21,320 nt of DNA from a virus, in IMG/VR virus record IMGVR_UViG_3300028571_000146, positions 1 through 21,320 of that record, one strand, 5' to 3'. Below the pieces are notes generated by a model. That model was not told where the DNA came from. It did not search any database and saw nothing but the letters and a program-made list of their open reading frames with translations. A program made the translations under genes and the position numbers. Of the stretch, positions 1 through 5,883 are shown one piece after another; within the stretch, counting starts at the first letter, position 1, and each line of letters opens with the position of its first letter.

Positions 1-274
1 TGTGTTTGTCTACCATATCGTCTTCACGAACCGTGGCATCTGATTCGTCATCTTTTCGTTTCCAAAACTCAGCGTCATGTTCCATGTAGTCTTTGTAATT
101 AGATTTTGGAACTGTCCAACCAGTTTGTTCATCCTCTGTGTAACCCTCATCCTTTATCATTCTTTCTCCATGAATAATTCCGTAATGTTGTTTTATTTCA
201 TTACCAGTCATAAACATGGGAAGTTGACCTGCAGCAAGGTGATGACCTAAGTCAAAGTGTTTACGACGACTCAT
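1..274 (-). CDS. Hypothetical phage protein, C-terminus beyond window
   Basis: This gene runs off the left edge; about 91 residues are visible. It starts MSRRKHFDLGHHLAAGQLPM, and the rest is hydrophilic and acidic with several His and Lys/Glu residues. I see no catalytic motif. Its ATG shares one base with the TAA stop of the upstream gene (TAATG), so the two are very probably translationally coupled. The opening His residues match the His-rich character of its neighbour, which suggests both belong to one functional unit. No family is recognised. Confidence 0.7.
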   Translation of the reverse strand, partial: MSRRKHFDLGHHLAAGQLPMFMTGNEIKQHYGIIHGERMIKDEGYTEDEQTGWTVPKSNYKDYMEHDAEFWKRKDDESDATVREDDMVDKH

Positions 275-651
275 TAGTGATGGAAGTGTTCGCCATCAAG
301 AGTAGTGTGTGGATCATCTGTGTACTTGCCATGATCGTGATGGTGTAGGGCGATTAAATCTTTATGTGATAATTCGTGATCCCAATTATTATCAATTGGT
401 CTTACTCCTGGGATATGTGTTTCTTCATGTGAGTTTCTATATTGGGCGAACTTTCCCATCATGTGGCCGTTATCTGATTGCAGATGATCTAATAGATCAG
501 CATGGTTGTGAATACTTACTGCACGAGTTCTTTCAATCTCCGCCCCTGCATGTTGCATCTGTGCGGCAGCATGAATCTGCTTATAAGCATTTACGGTTTC
601 TTCATCTAGATGGATTTCAAAACTACCATCTTCATTGGGTGTATTAGCCAT
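274..651 (-). CDS. His-rich hypothetical protein
   Basis: A 125-residue protein that I do not recognise. It is strikingly rich in histidine, with roughly one residue in seven. These cluster in the last 35 residues, including a HHHDHG stretch and a terminal EHFHH, which is compatible with metal binding (inference). The middle is predicted helical and polar. There is no signal peptide or TM segment. The start ATG lies just after an AGGG ribosome-binding sequence, and a CAGTAGCC element lies 20 nt upstream. The stop overlaps the ATG of the next gene. It lies in a block of small minus-strand genes that could be virion-associated, but nothing here proves that. Confidence 0.75.
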   Translation of the reverse strand: MANTPNEDGSFEIHLDEETVNAYKQIHAAAQMQHAGAEIERTRAVSIHNHADLLDHLQSDNGHMMGKFAQYRNSHEETHIPGVRPIDNNWDHELSHKDLIALHHHDHGKYTDDPHTTLDGEHFHH

Positions 652-670
652 GGCCCTAGTGTGACATTAA

Positions 671-678
671 GGCTACTG
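671..678 (-). promoter_or_regulatory. CAGTAGCC element, copy 1
   Basis: First of five exact copies of CAGTAGCC, read on the minus strand. It is preceded by GA and, about 15 nt further up, by a T-tract. It lies 20 nt upstream of the ATG at 651. It probably belongs to a promoter or start-associated leader (inference from position and repetition). Confidence 0.5.
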
Positions 679-737
679 TCTTACGCCTCTATTTAAAAAA
701 AATTTAAAACGCCAAAGTTTTAATCTCCTTGTAATAA

Positions 738-772
738 CAAAAGAGACAGCCCACGATACCAATACCGTGGGC
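738..772 (-). terminator. Probable intrinsic terminator after the HNH operon
   Basis: On the minus strand, perfect 7-bp arms GCCCACG/CGTGGGC (749-755 and 766-772) flank a 10-nt loop and are followed by a U-rich stretch (TGTCTCTTTTG). It lies downstream of the HNH gene that ends at 844 and upstream of the next leftward unit, the position expected for a terminator. A weaker CCCC/GGGG hairpin lies at about 785-800. Confidence 0.6.
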
Positions 773-843
773 CGTTTTAGATAACCCCCCACTTATGGGG
801 AGATTACTTGCAAATCATAACACCTATTAAAGAAAGTGCAAAA

Positions 844-1212
844 TCACTCATTCTTATGGGTGTAGTGGCCTCGTAGGTGCGTTCGTTTCCTATGACAGTT
901 GGCACATACTACATCGCACTTCTTTAACTCGGCGATCATTTTTTCCCAACTATTAGTCTTATGCAGTAGGGATGGGGTAAATTTTTTCTCAGAGGGCTCT
1001 CTATGGTCTAGGTCTAGGACATAGTAAGGGTACTTAACGCCACAATCCATACAGCCACGGAGTTCTTTATACTTTTGTATGTAATCACGTATCTGGTGTT
1101 TCTTTGTTTTGTTACGGATTAATTGGGCGGGTTTATTTTTGTTGTAGTATCTCTTAGAAGATCTACTATTACTCTCTTTAGCCGCCTTGGACTTCCTGTC
1201 CTTATAAGGCAT
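844..1212 (-). CDS. HNH endonuclease
   Basis: A 122-residue HNH nuclease. The N-terminal 50 residues are very basic and probably bind DNA. The HNH core starts at C54-x2-C57, continues with LDLDH (catalytic His70 in the usual position) and closes with C103-x2-C106 and H107 in CANCHR, so the zinc-binding Cys pairs and the metal-dependent active site all look intact. Free-standing HNH proteins of this type are common in phages, either as homing endonucleases or in genome packaging; which applies here cannot be told. It follows the two-TM peptide gene by only 4 nt and has no strong Shine-Dalgarno of its own, so it is probably translated by coupling. A terminator follows. Confidence 0.9.
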   Translation of the reverse strand: MPYKDRKSKAAKESNSRSSKRYYNKNKPAQLIRNKTKKHQIRDYIQKYKELRGCMDCGVKYPYYVLDLDHREPSEKKFTPSLLHKTNSWEKMIAELKKCDVVCANCHRKRTHLRGHYTHKNE

Positions 1213-1216
1213 CTAG

Positions 1217-1387
1217 TTATTGCTGAGAGTAAAGAATTGCGGCGGTAATCCAGAGTAATGCAATAATTACCGACATTATCTTCATCACCTTATAAACAGG
1301 TGAACTATTCTTACGGGAGAACCACAACAGATACAAGGCTACGACAGTCAAACAGAGTAATGCTAAGAAGTCAGTTATTAAGATCAT
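1217..1387 (-). CDS. Small two-TM membrane peptide
   Basis: A 56-residue open frame with two hydrophobic segments, about residues 2-23 and 35-54. They are joined by a short basic loop (FSRKNSSPVYK), which predicts a hairpin in the inner membrane with the positive loop inside. Start: ATG preceded by GGAG with 6 nt spacing. It lies between a zinc-ribbon gene and the HNH gene in a tight minus-strand series. The size and topology are compatible with a holin or a small membrane regulator. However, no lysin gene is adjacent (the lysozyme-like gene is 12 kb away on the other strand), so a holin role is only a possibility. Confidence 0.75.
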   Translation of the reverse strand: MILITDFLALLCLTVVALYLLWFSRKNSSPVYKVMKIMSVIIALLWITAAILYSQQ

Positions 1388-1403
1388 TTGATTCTCCGAT
1401 CAG

Positions 1404-1550
1404 TTATTTACAACTTGAACAGTAATTAGGGACTCGCAGGTTATCTACTAAGGTCATGTAGTTTCTAGAACACCTGGAACAGGTGACCATTACATCCTTA
1501 ATATCTTTAATGCGAGTATCTCTTCGCAACTCTAGACCAAATAGATACAT
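1404..1550 (-). CDS. Zinc-ribbon microprotein
   Basis: A 48-residue protein with two CxxC knuckles, C24-x2-C27 and C44-x2-C47, the last almost at the C-terminus (YCSSCK). This is the layout of a minimal zinc ribbon. The N-terminal 20 residues are charged. Start: ATG with GGAG 5-6 nt upstream, formed by the end of the preceding gene. The target (nucleic acid or protein) is unknown. It is one of several such microproteins in the window. Confidence 0.8.
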   Translation of the reverse strand: MYLFGLELRRDTRIKDIKDVMVTCSRCSRNYMTLVDNLRVPNYCSSCK

Positions 1551-1552
1551 GA

Positions 1553-1681
1553 TTACTCCTCAAACTCAGTTGGCGGTAAATTGCCCCAACTTGGATTTCT
1601 TGCACCACACATAACACAAGTTACTTGACCATCCATATCTAGGTCAAACTCACACTTAGTGGCGCACTCTTTAGTACTCAT
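1553..1681 (-). CDS. Zinc-ribbon microprotein
   Basis: A 42-residue protein with four cysteines, C6, C10, C22 and C25, the last pair in TCVMCG, followed by a Trp/Pro-rich acidic tail. It is first in a four-gene minus-strand series (zinc ribbon, zinc ribbon, two-TM peptide, HNH) with 2-16 nt gaps. Upstream are a GGG-containing leader and a CAGTAGCC element at 704-711 of the same kilobase (1704-1711), 22 nt before the ATG. Function unknown. Confidence 0.8.
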   Translation of the reverse strand: MSTKECATKCEFDLDMDGQVTCVMCGARNPSWGNLPPTEFEE

Positions 1682-1703
1682 GGGATAAACCCTATACCCT
1701 CTT

Positions 1704-1711
1704 GGCTACTG
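1704..1711 (-). promoter_or_regulatory. CAGTAGCC element, copy 2
   Basis: Minus-strand CAGTAGCC preceded by TATTGACAAAGA and a T-tract. TTGACA resembles a -35 hexamer, with TATAGG 19 nt downstream as a possible though over-spaced -10. It lies 22 nt upstream of the ATG at 1681. Confidence 0.5.
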
Positions 1712-1736
1712 TCTTTGTCAATACTGAAGAAAAAAA

Positions 1737-1895
1737 TTATTGGAGGTTTTCTTGGGAATCCTTGACTATCTGGGTTATCTGATCAATAGTGGGGGCGGAT
1801 AAATTTAAGCCTTGTATACCCTCAAGTATCTCTTTAGCCATCTGATTACGAACACTGGCTTTTAACTCGTCGAAGACGTGGGAGGTTTGTTCCAT
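1737..1895 (-). CDS. Small helical hypothetical protein
   Basis: A 52-residue protein, predicted mostly helical (MEQTSHVFDELKASVRNQ at the N-terminus), with no Cys and no TM segment. Its ATG overlaps the TAA of the preceding gene by one base. It is the last gene of the unit that starts at 2711. Not recognised. Confidence 0.7.
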   Translation of the reverse strand: MEQTSHVFDELKASVRNQMAKEILEGIQGLNLSAPTIDQITQIVKDSQENLQ

Positions 1896-2326
1896 TAGGA
1901 AAATTGTTGTGGGTTTAGATTATTATGGGACATAAGTTTAGAAAACCGTTCTCCTAGTTCAGAGTCGTGGGTACCAGCCATTTGACGATAGTCATCTAGA
2001 TGGGACTGGATTTTTGACATATGGTCAGCAAAAGGTTTAGTCACAGGACTATTAGCGCCCAAGTTGTAATGGGCTACCTGATGGGCTGCACCAAGAGCAT
2101 CCACTACATGACCTAAATGAGTAGTGGCAGATGCGTGGTTGTTCTCATCGTAAGATGAGTTAGCAAACTCATGATGCATCTGGGCGGTTTCTAGGTATTT
2201 GTTCATAAAAACAACTGTGGTATTTACGTGTCCACGTTTTTCTTCTTCAACACCTCTTTGAACTTTATTAATCAGTGTATTGATACCCCTAGTAACATGG
2301 CCAAATGCTTTATCTTCGTTAGCCAT
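1895..2326 (-). CDS. His-rich helical hypothetical protein
   Basis: A 143-residue soluble, predicted all-helical protein containing many His and Asn residues (for example AQMHHEF and THLGHVVDALGAAHQVAHY). It has no Cys, no signal peptide and no TM segment. The histidines recur about every 3-4 residues in the centre, so one helix face would be His-lined (inference). It starts 6 nt after the stop of the upstream gene. Its composition resembles that of the 274-651 product, which may reflect a shared metal-binding or virion role. No family recognised. Confidence 0.75.
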   Translation of the reverse strand: MANEDKAFGHVTRGINTLINKVQRGVEEEKRGHVNTTVVFMNKYLETAQMHHEFANSSYDENNHASATTHLGHVVDALGAAHQVAHYNLGANSPVTKPFADHMSKIQSHLDDYRQMAGTHDSELGERFSKLMSHNNLNPQQFS

Positions 2327-2332
2327 TACAGA

Positions 2333-2563
2333 TTATGGGCGTTCTTCTTTAAATTTGCCCTCATAGTAGTCAAAGCCTTCTTCACCAGTGTTTACTTTAA
2401 TGTCGTGCTCTCCCATGCGATGGGCACGGGCACGGTTTACATTTAAAAGGTCAATGTCATCGCCACTTGCTTGGTAATCCTCAAATTGCCGACCTAAATA
2501 ATTTTTATTTCGCTTTTTAGATGGAGACTTCTCCTCATAATCAGCGTAATCATCTAAAGCCAT
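2333..2563 (-). CDS. Hypothetical acidic/charged protein
   Basis: A 76-residue highly charged protein with many Asp, Glu, Lys and Arg and no hydrophobic core; it is probably extended or partly disordered. An open frame continues upstream to 2680, but that stretch is read in another frame by a convincing zinc-ribbon gene (2583-2711). I therefore use the internal ATG at 2563, which has GAGG 5-6 nt upstream and begins MALDDYADYEE. Function unknown. Confidence 0.7.
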   Translation of the reverse strand: MALDDYADYEEKSPSKKRNKNYLGRQFEDYQASGDDIDLLNVNRARAHRMGEHDIKVNTGEEGFDYYEGKFKEERP

Positions 2564-2582
2564 AGCAACCTCGTTTCGTGGC

Positions 2583-2711
2583 CTAAGTGTAGACCGCCAC
2601 ATCCCAACAAGGTTGGCAAAGATACCCTTGTTTCTCGGGAACATATAGATGTGTGTATCTAGATTTAATCTTATTTTCACAAGTAAGGCATAACCAAGGC
2701 GCTGTTTTCAT
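2583..2711 (-). CDS. Zinc-ribbon microprotein
   Basis: A 42-residue protein MKTAPWLCLTCENK... with two CxxC knuckles, C8-x2-C11 and C32-x2-C35. An in-frame ATG two codons upstream (2717) has a better-placed GGGG sequence and may be the true start. The gene opens the unit 2711 to 1737 and sits just downstream of a CAGTAGCC element. Its cysteine layout matches the microproteins at 1404 and 1553, though the sequences differ. Confidence 0.75.
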   Translation of the reverse strand: MKTAPWLCLTCENKIKSRYTHLYVPEKQGYLCQPCWDVAVYT

Positions 2712-2730
2712 ACCCATAGCCTACCCCATC

Positions 2731-2738
2731 GGCTACTG
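2731..2738 (-). promoter_or_regulatory. CAGTAGCC element, copy 3
   Basis: Minus-strand CAGTAGCC preceded by AGTATCGATCTAAG (compare AGTATTGACAAAGA at copy 2) and a run of six T. It lies 13-19 nt upstream of the two candidate ATGs of the zinc-ribbon gene. Confidence 0.5.
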
Positions 2739-2763
2739 CTTAGATCGATACTATAAAAAAGTA

Positions 2764-3123
2764 TTATTTAGGGGAGGTAGGCTTTTTTAAAGACTTTTTC
2801 CAGGCTTTGCCTGCTTTTGATAGGTTAGAACTATGTTTTGGTGCAATTAAACCTTTTTCTTCAGATTGTTTGTTTGCCTCGTTTAACAAGTGCGTAGCAA
2901 CTCCACGATGACGGTGGTCATCTGCTACTACAATGTTTCTTATATGACCTGTTTCAGGGTGCCAAGAGATGAACCCAGCATAAGTATTTTCGTTTTGATT
3001 GTTTCCTTTATAGGCCTCAATTGAATTAGACCTAGGAATTCCTCCATCATCGTATATATACGTCAAATCACTGTGGGCATATTTTCCCAATTGTTTAGGG
3101 GAAAGGTGGTCTGAGGCTGCCAT
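2764..3123 (-). CDS. GNAT-family N-acetyltransferase
   Basis: A 119-residue single-domain GNAT protein. The central strand and motif A are clear: HIRNIVVADDHRHRGVATHL, with the acetyl-CoA pyrophosphate-binding R71-x-x-G74-x-A76. A C-terminal HSSNLSKAGKAWKKSL helix follows, in the place of GNAT motif B. It is short for the family (usually 140-180), with a brief N-terminal part. It would transfer an acetyl group from acetyl-CoA to an amine; the substrate is unknown. The start has AGGGG 2 nt too close to ideal, and a CAGTAGCC element lies 14 nt upstream. It is the first minus-strand gene next to the large non-coding region. Confidence 0.85.
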   Translation of the reverse strand: MAASDHLSPKQLGKYAHSDLTYIYDDGGIPRSNSIEAYKGNNQNENTYAGFISWHPETGHIRNIVVADDHRHRGVATHLLNEANKQSEEKGLIAPKHSSNLSKAGKAWKKSLKKPTSPK

Positions 3124-3136
3124 ACCCCTAGTTTAC

Positions 3137-3144
3137 GGCTACTG
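3137..3144 (-). promoter_or_regulatory. CAGTAGCC element, copy 4
   Basis: Minus-strand CAGTAGCC in the context GGCAGTAGCCGTAAACTAGG, 14 nt upstream of the GNAT start codon. It lacks the T-tract seen at copies 1-3. Confidence 0.5.
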
Positions 3145-3234
3145 CCATCCTCCCACAGCATCAACCATGTCTCCGACCTGGGGGGTCCCCTGTGCGCTGG
3201 CGTTTAATGGTGGGGGGGTCTTGGCTTATTTGTT

Positions 3235-3285
3235 TGTGTTAACACTTACACCTGATTACTAATCAGGTGCGATCTTGTTAACACA
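3235..3285. repeat. Nested perfect inverted repeats
   Basis: The outer arms TGTGTTAAC (3235-3243) and GTTAACACA (3277-3285) match perfectly. Inside them is a second perfect pair, CACCTGATT (3249-3257) and AATCAGGTG (3261-3269), with a 3-nt loop. It could form a cruciform or stem-loop, or bind a dimeric protein at two spacings. Confidence 0.75.
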
Positions 3286-3351
3286 CGCTTAATTACCATG
3301 TGTTCCACATAGTTTGATGACGAATTGATGACGGATAACAATTAACAGTTC

Positions 3352-3359
3352 GGCTACTG
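3352..3359 (-). promoter_or_regulatory. CAGTAGCC element, copy 5 (no gene directly downstream)
   Basis: Minus-strand CAGTAGCC preceded by TTATTGATCG, close to copy 2. Unlike the other copies it has no open frame directly downstream. A transcript from here would run through the nested inverted repeat at 3235-3285 towards the GNAT gene. Confidence 0.4.
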
Positions 3360-3399
3360 CGATCAATAACATTTTGTCCATACGACCACCACCAGCCTA

Positions 3400-3537
3400 T
3401 TAGCCAACTCTCCGAGTTGTTATCAGATCATTACTTGTTATCAGATCATTACTGCTTATCTCCTTGTAATAACTCACATAACCAAACGCACACGCATTAC
3501 TAACTAGCCATGTATCTAGTGCTTCACTTGAATACAT
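3400..3537 (-). CDS. Possible 45-residue protein spanning the tandem repeat
   Basis: A minus-strand frame of 45 codons, beginning MYSSEALDTWLVSNACAFGY. The 18-bp tandem duplication is in frame and encodes a SNDLIT motif twice. No good ribosome-binding site precedes the ATG. No CAGTAGCC element is upstream, and the frame lies wholly inside the repeat-rich region. It may be chance. Confidence 0.25.
   Translation of the reverse strand: MYSSEALDTWLVSNACAFGYVSYYKEISSNDLITSNDLITTRRVG
3418..3453. repeat. 18-bp perfect tandem duplication
   Basis: TGTTATCAGATCATTACT occurs twice in a row (3418-3435 and 3436-3453). Its first ten bases, TGTTATCAGA, occur three more times in the same orientation at 17164, 17767 and 17821, so it may be a protein-binding unit or iteron. 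Confidence 0.75.
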
Positions 3538-3644
3538 ATCATTACTACAACTTCGTTGTGGCTATCTACTCTTGGCTCTCTTGGCTCTCTTGGGTATTCA
3601 TATAACTATCCATTAAACATGGAACATGTATCTATCTATCTCTC

Positions 3645-3701
3645 TATTTAGTTATTACTGGAAAAAAATACTTCGGGCGCAATTTCCCACCTAACTAAAT
3701 A
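3645..3701. repeat. 10-bp inverted repeat
   Basis: TATTTAGTTA (3645-3654) and TAACTAAATA (3692-3701) are perfect complements, 37 nt apart. They form part of the TTAGTT-type repeats of this region. Confidence 0.6.
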
Positions 3702-3733
3702 ACTTCAACAAAGCGCACACACATAACTAAATT

Positions 3734-3844
3734 AACTAACTCGCATCTGCGTTCGTAAAGTTAGTTCGCAACTAACTCCCCACCACCGCCAGCACCGCCA
3801 CCACTAAGTTCCAGCCGTTAGAACATGTGTTCGCATAGTTAGTT
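3734..3844. repeat. Cluster of AACTAACT/AGTTAGTT half-sites
   Basis: There are four 8-bp half-sites: AACTAACT at 3734-3741, AGTTAGTT at 3759-3766, AACTAACT at 3770-3777, and AGTTAGTT at 3837-3844. The middle two form a 19-bp palindrome with a CGC centre. Both AGTTAGTT copies are followed by CGC. Another copy lies at 4148-4155, and the motif returns as inverted pairs around the integrase (12347-12430, 14563-14596). They are candidate binding sites for a replication or recombination protein. Confidence 0.6.
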
Positions 3845-3910
3845 CGCCAGTTTGCCGATTACCCCCCACGCTTGGGGCTTTCACGCTCAGATACCCCAAA
3901 TCGGGCTTCT

Positions 3911-3930
3911 AAGGGGCTTTTTAGCCCTTT
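3911..3930. other. 8-bp hairpin with T-tract
   Basis: AAGGGGCT/AGCCCTTT form an 8-bp stem with one G-U pair and a TTTT loop. On the plus strand it is followed, after seven bases, by TTTTT. It is terminator-like, but no gene upstream needs one. Confidence 0.4.
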
Positions 3931-4295
3931 ACCCCCCTTTTTGAGCCTATTACCCCACCCAAACCCCAATAAACCAGCCATGAGCCAGCGTGTTCCACGC
4001 TCAAAGGGGCAAATCGGACATTTCCCCCCCGATCATGCTCTCGGCTCTTAATAGGGGTGTTAGGTCAACTGGATTACTTCGTGTATCTTTGGACATGGCA
4101 CACGACAATTAAATAATTAACTTTTTCAGAAACCTCTAGGGGCAATTAGTTAGTTATTTATGCGAGTGGTAAAGGGCTAGTCAGAAATTAAATATCTAGT
4201 GAACTTATTAAGTCATTAAATCCTTCGGGAACTTATTAAGGTGATAGAAAATAATTGGCTGATAATTAAATAGAGAATTGTATTATGTTTTTTCT

Positions 4296-4346
4296 GCTAT
4301 TACTGAACAATAAATAATCTGCGAATTATCTTTGTTTAGTAATAGC
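4296..4346 (+). promoter_or_regulatory. Long leader hairpin upstream of the rightward operon
   Basis: Fifteen-base arms (4296-4310 and 4332-4346) pair fully with one G-T wobble, and an inner ATAAT/ATTAT pair (4314-4318, 4325-4329) extends the structure. It sits 76 nt before the first start codon of the operon. It could be an mRNA leader, an operator, or an origin hairpin. I could not assign a confident -35/-10 pair near it. Confidence 0.6.
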
Positions 4347-4421
4347 GGTGAATACATAATCAAATGTATTCAATACAACTTAATAATAATTTGTTCCTTC
4401 CCCCTAACAAAAGGAATAATA

Positions 4422-4601
4422 ATGAAAACAAATACCTACATAGATACAAACGGAAATATCGTTGCTACTGGAACAATATCTATTAACCAAATTGATCTTG
4501 TTCTATCTAACGGAACTCGCTTTTTTTCTACTCGTTCCGACAATTACACCCTTGATGTTTTGAAAAACTTAAACATTAACAAAATAATCAAAGGACTTTA
4601 A
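4422..4601 (+). CDS. Hypothetical protein, first gene of the rightward operon
   Basis: A 59-residue protein with Asn/Thr/Ile-rich beta-type sequence (MKTNTYIDTNGNIVATGTIS). The open frame extends upstream to 4332 but runs through the leader hairpin. The internal ATG at 4422 has AAGGAA at proper spacing and is the better start. No family recognised. The next gene follows after 12 nt with its own AAAGG site. Confidence 0.65.
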   Translation: MKTNTYIDTNGNIVATGTISINQIDLVLSNGTRFFSTRSDNYTLDVLKNLNINKIIKGL

Positions 4602-4613
4602 GAAAGGTTGTTA

Positions 4614-4910
4614 ATGAACGAACCAATTAAAAAACTAATTGTAGATGATCTAACTCTTGATGAACTTGGGTTGCTCTACACCGCATTAAAAGGCATGGCA
4701 ATAAAAATGAAAGAGTTTGGAGATGAAGTTCCGCAAGAACTTTTGGAAATAACTTTTTCACTTGGACAAAAAGTTCAAATTATCTTTGATCGCAAAAGTG
4801 ATGAGAGAGTTGCTTTTTTTGAACTGGCTAATGAGTTATTAGATGATGTTGCTATTGCTTCTGAAATTATTACCGCAAATCCTAATATCTCAATACCTGA
4901 ATATAAATAA
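4614..4910 (+). CDS. Hypothetical helical protein
   Basis: A 98-residue, acidic, predicted all-helical protein. A TTG in frame six bases upstream could also serve as start, but AAAGG lies at good spacing from the ATG at 4614. No Cys, TM segment or known motif. It lies just upstream of a strong hairpin (4917-4948) and the AAA+ gene, so it may be made in different amount from the genes below it. Function unknown. Confidence 0.7.
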   Translation: MNEPIKKLIVDDLTLDELGLLYTALKGMAIKMKEFGDEVPQELLEITFSLGQKVQIIFDRKSDERVAFFELANELLDDVAIASEIITANPNISIPEYK

Positions 4911-4916
4911 ATAAGT

Positions 4917-4948
4917 TTGTGTTAGTGATTAGGCTTTCACTAACACAA
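4917..4948 (+). terminator. 12-bp perfect stem-loop, possible attenuator
   Basis: TTGTGTTAGTGA and TCACTAACACAA are perfectly complementary, with an 8-nt loop, between the second operon gene and the AAA+ gene. Only TTTA follows, so this is a weak or partial terminator, or an RNA-stability element. Confidence 0.5.
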
Positions 4949-5003
4949 TTTACTTCCCTTGTAATACAAATCAAATAACAACTAACAGAAACGGAAAACA
5001 AAA

Positions 5004-5870
5004 ATGACTACGACAACAACAAAGTCCTTCTTTGTTCCTACTTTGGAACAAACAGGACACTACATAGAGAGAACTTTCGCTGGCAATATCGGTGAAACTC
5101 AAATGTATGACTACGCACTTGAAAACAAAATGAATATCTTAATTGAAGGTGAAGCAGGAACAGGTAAAACAACTTCTGCTATGGCTTACGCTTCAAGGCG
5201 TAAAATGAACTTCTTTGCCGTTCCTTCTAACAACGCACTTGATTTCACACAATTAACTGGTGGATTATTTCCCGATAACAAGGGAGAGTTAAAGTGGGTT
5301 GATGGCGCAATTACTAAGATCGTTCGTGAAGGTGGAGTGTTATTGATTAACGAACTAAATAACGCACCTAAAAATCTTTCACAATATCTAATGAGTTTAT
5401 TAGATGATCGCAGATCAATTACTTTAATGAGCCACGACAACGAAGTTATCCACGCTCACCCTGATTTATTAGTGGTGGCAGATATGAACCCTAACTATCG
5501 TGGAACTCAATTACTTAACGAAGCATGGAAAGATCGCTTTGCTATTAAGTTAACTTACAACTACGACACAAACATTGAAAAGCAAATTGTTAATTCAGGT
5601 TCATTACTGGAACTTGCTAATGGTATGCGTTCAACAATTCGTGTTAATGATGTTAGTTCGTCTGCTTCAACGATATTTGAAACGCCAGTATCTACTCGTA
5701 TATTAAAAACCTTTGAGCAACTTGCTAAGGGTCTTTCTTACGATTTTGCTACCGAAGTATTTGTTAACAACTTTGCTGATGATGAACGACCAGCAGTTCG
5801 CATGTTGTTAGAAGGTAGCGAATACAACATTAAATCCGATCTCGGATTACTTCAACCAGTTAACGCTTAG
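5004..5870 (+). CDS. MoxR-type AAA+ ATPase (CobS/NorQ-like)
   Basis: A 288-residue AAA+ ATPase of the MoxR/CobS/NorQ group, enzymes that remodel partner complexes together with a VWA-domain protein. Visible motifs: Walker A GEAGTGKT (49-56); Walker B region GVLLINELN (111-119), in which the usual Asp of LLIDE is Asn while the catalytic Glu remains; sensor 1 VVADMNPN (157-164); and Arg178 of WKDRF as the likely arginine finger. The length matches single-domain family members. The next gene, 13 nt downstream, encodes the expected VWA partner. CobS itself is part of aerobic cobaltochelatase, but I see no CobN, so the cobalt role is not supported and the substrate is unknown. The start ATG has only a weak GGA upstream. 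Confidence 0.9.
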   Translation: MTTTTTKSFFVPTLEQTGHYIERTFAGNIGETQMYDYALENKMNILIEGEAGTGKTTSAMAYASRRKMNFFAVPSNNALDFTQLTGGLFPDNKGELKWVDGAITKIVREGGVLLINELNNAPKNLSQYLMSLLDDRRSITLMSHDNEVIHAHPDLLVVADMNPNYRGTQLLNEAWKDRFAIKLTYNYDTNIEKQIVNSGSLLELANGMRSTIRVNDVSSSASTIFETPVSTRILKTFEQLAKGLSYDFATEVFVNNFADDERPAVRMLLEGSEYNIKSDLGLLQPVNA

Positions 5871-5883
5871 TTAGGAATAAATA

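Larger units (their letters stand above)
652..843. other. Intergenic region with element, 16-bp repeat and hairpins
   Basis: A gap without a gene. It holds the CAGTAGCC copy 1, a long A/T tract near 690-705, a 16-bp sequence (723-738) that recurs exactly at 3458-3473, and the terminator hairpin. No open frame with a plausible start is seen here. Confidence 0.6.
3124..4421. other. Large divergent non-coding region, candidate origin/control region
   Basis: About 1.3 kb between the leftward GNAT gene and the rightward operon, with no convincing gene. It carries two CAGTAGCC elements, nested inverted repeats (3235-3285), an 18-bp tandem duplication (3418-3453), a CTTGGCTCT triplication (about 3569-3594), several AACTAACT/AGTTAGTT inverted pairs (3734-3844), short C/G-run tracts (3860-4030), hairpins at 3911-3930 and 3987-4001, a 12-bp direct repeat GAACTTATTAAG (4201-4212, 4229-4240) and a long leader hairpin (4296-4346). 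This density of repeats at a strand-switch fits a replication origin and/or a divergent control region. The function is inferred; no initiator gene with a matching target was identified. Confidence 0.55.

Noticed and set aside
309-647. Plus-strand open frame opposite the His-rich gene
   Set aside because: It is a shadow of the 274-651 gene, whose ribosome-binding site, stop-start overlap and strand fit the neighbours.
2228-2446. Plus-strand open frame
   Set aside because: It lies opposite two well-supported minus-strand genes and has no ribosome-binding site.
2564-2680. N-terminal extension of the 2333-2563 gene
   Set aside because: The stretch is occupied by the zinc-ribbon gene at 2583-2711 in another frame, and the internal ATG has a better ribosome-binding site.
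3418-3594. Possible CRISPR or CRISPR-like array
   Set aside because: The repeats are directly tandem (18 bp twice, 9 bp about three times) with no spacers, and no cas gene is present.
4001-4096. 31-codon minus-strand frame in the non-coding region
   Set aside because: No ribosome-binding site, a homopolymer run of G in the middle, and no protein motif.
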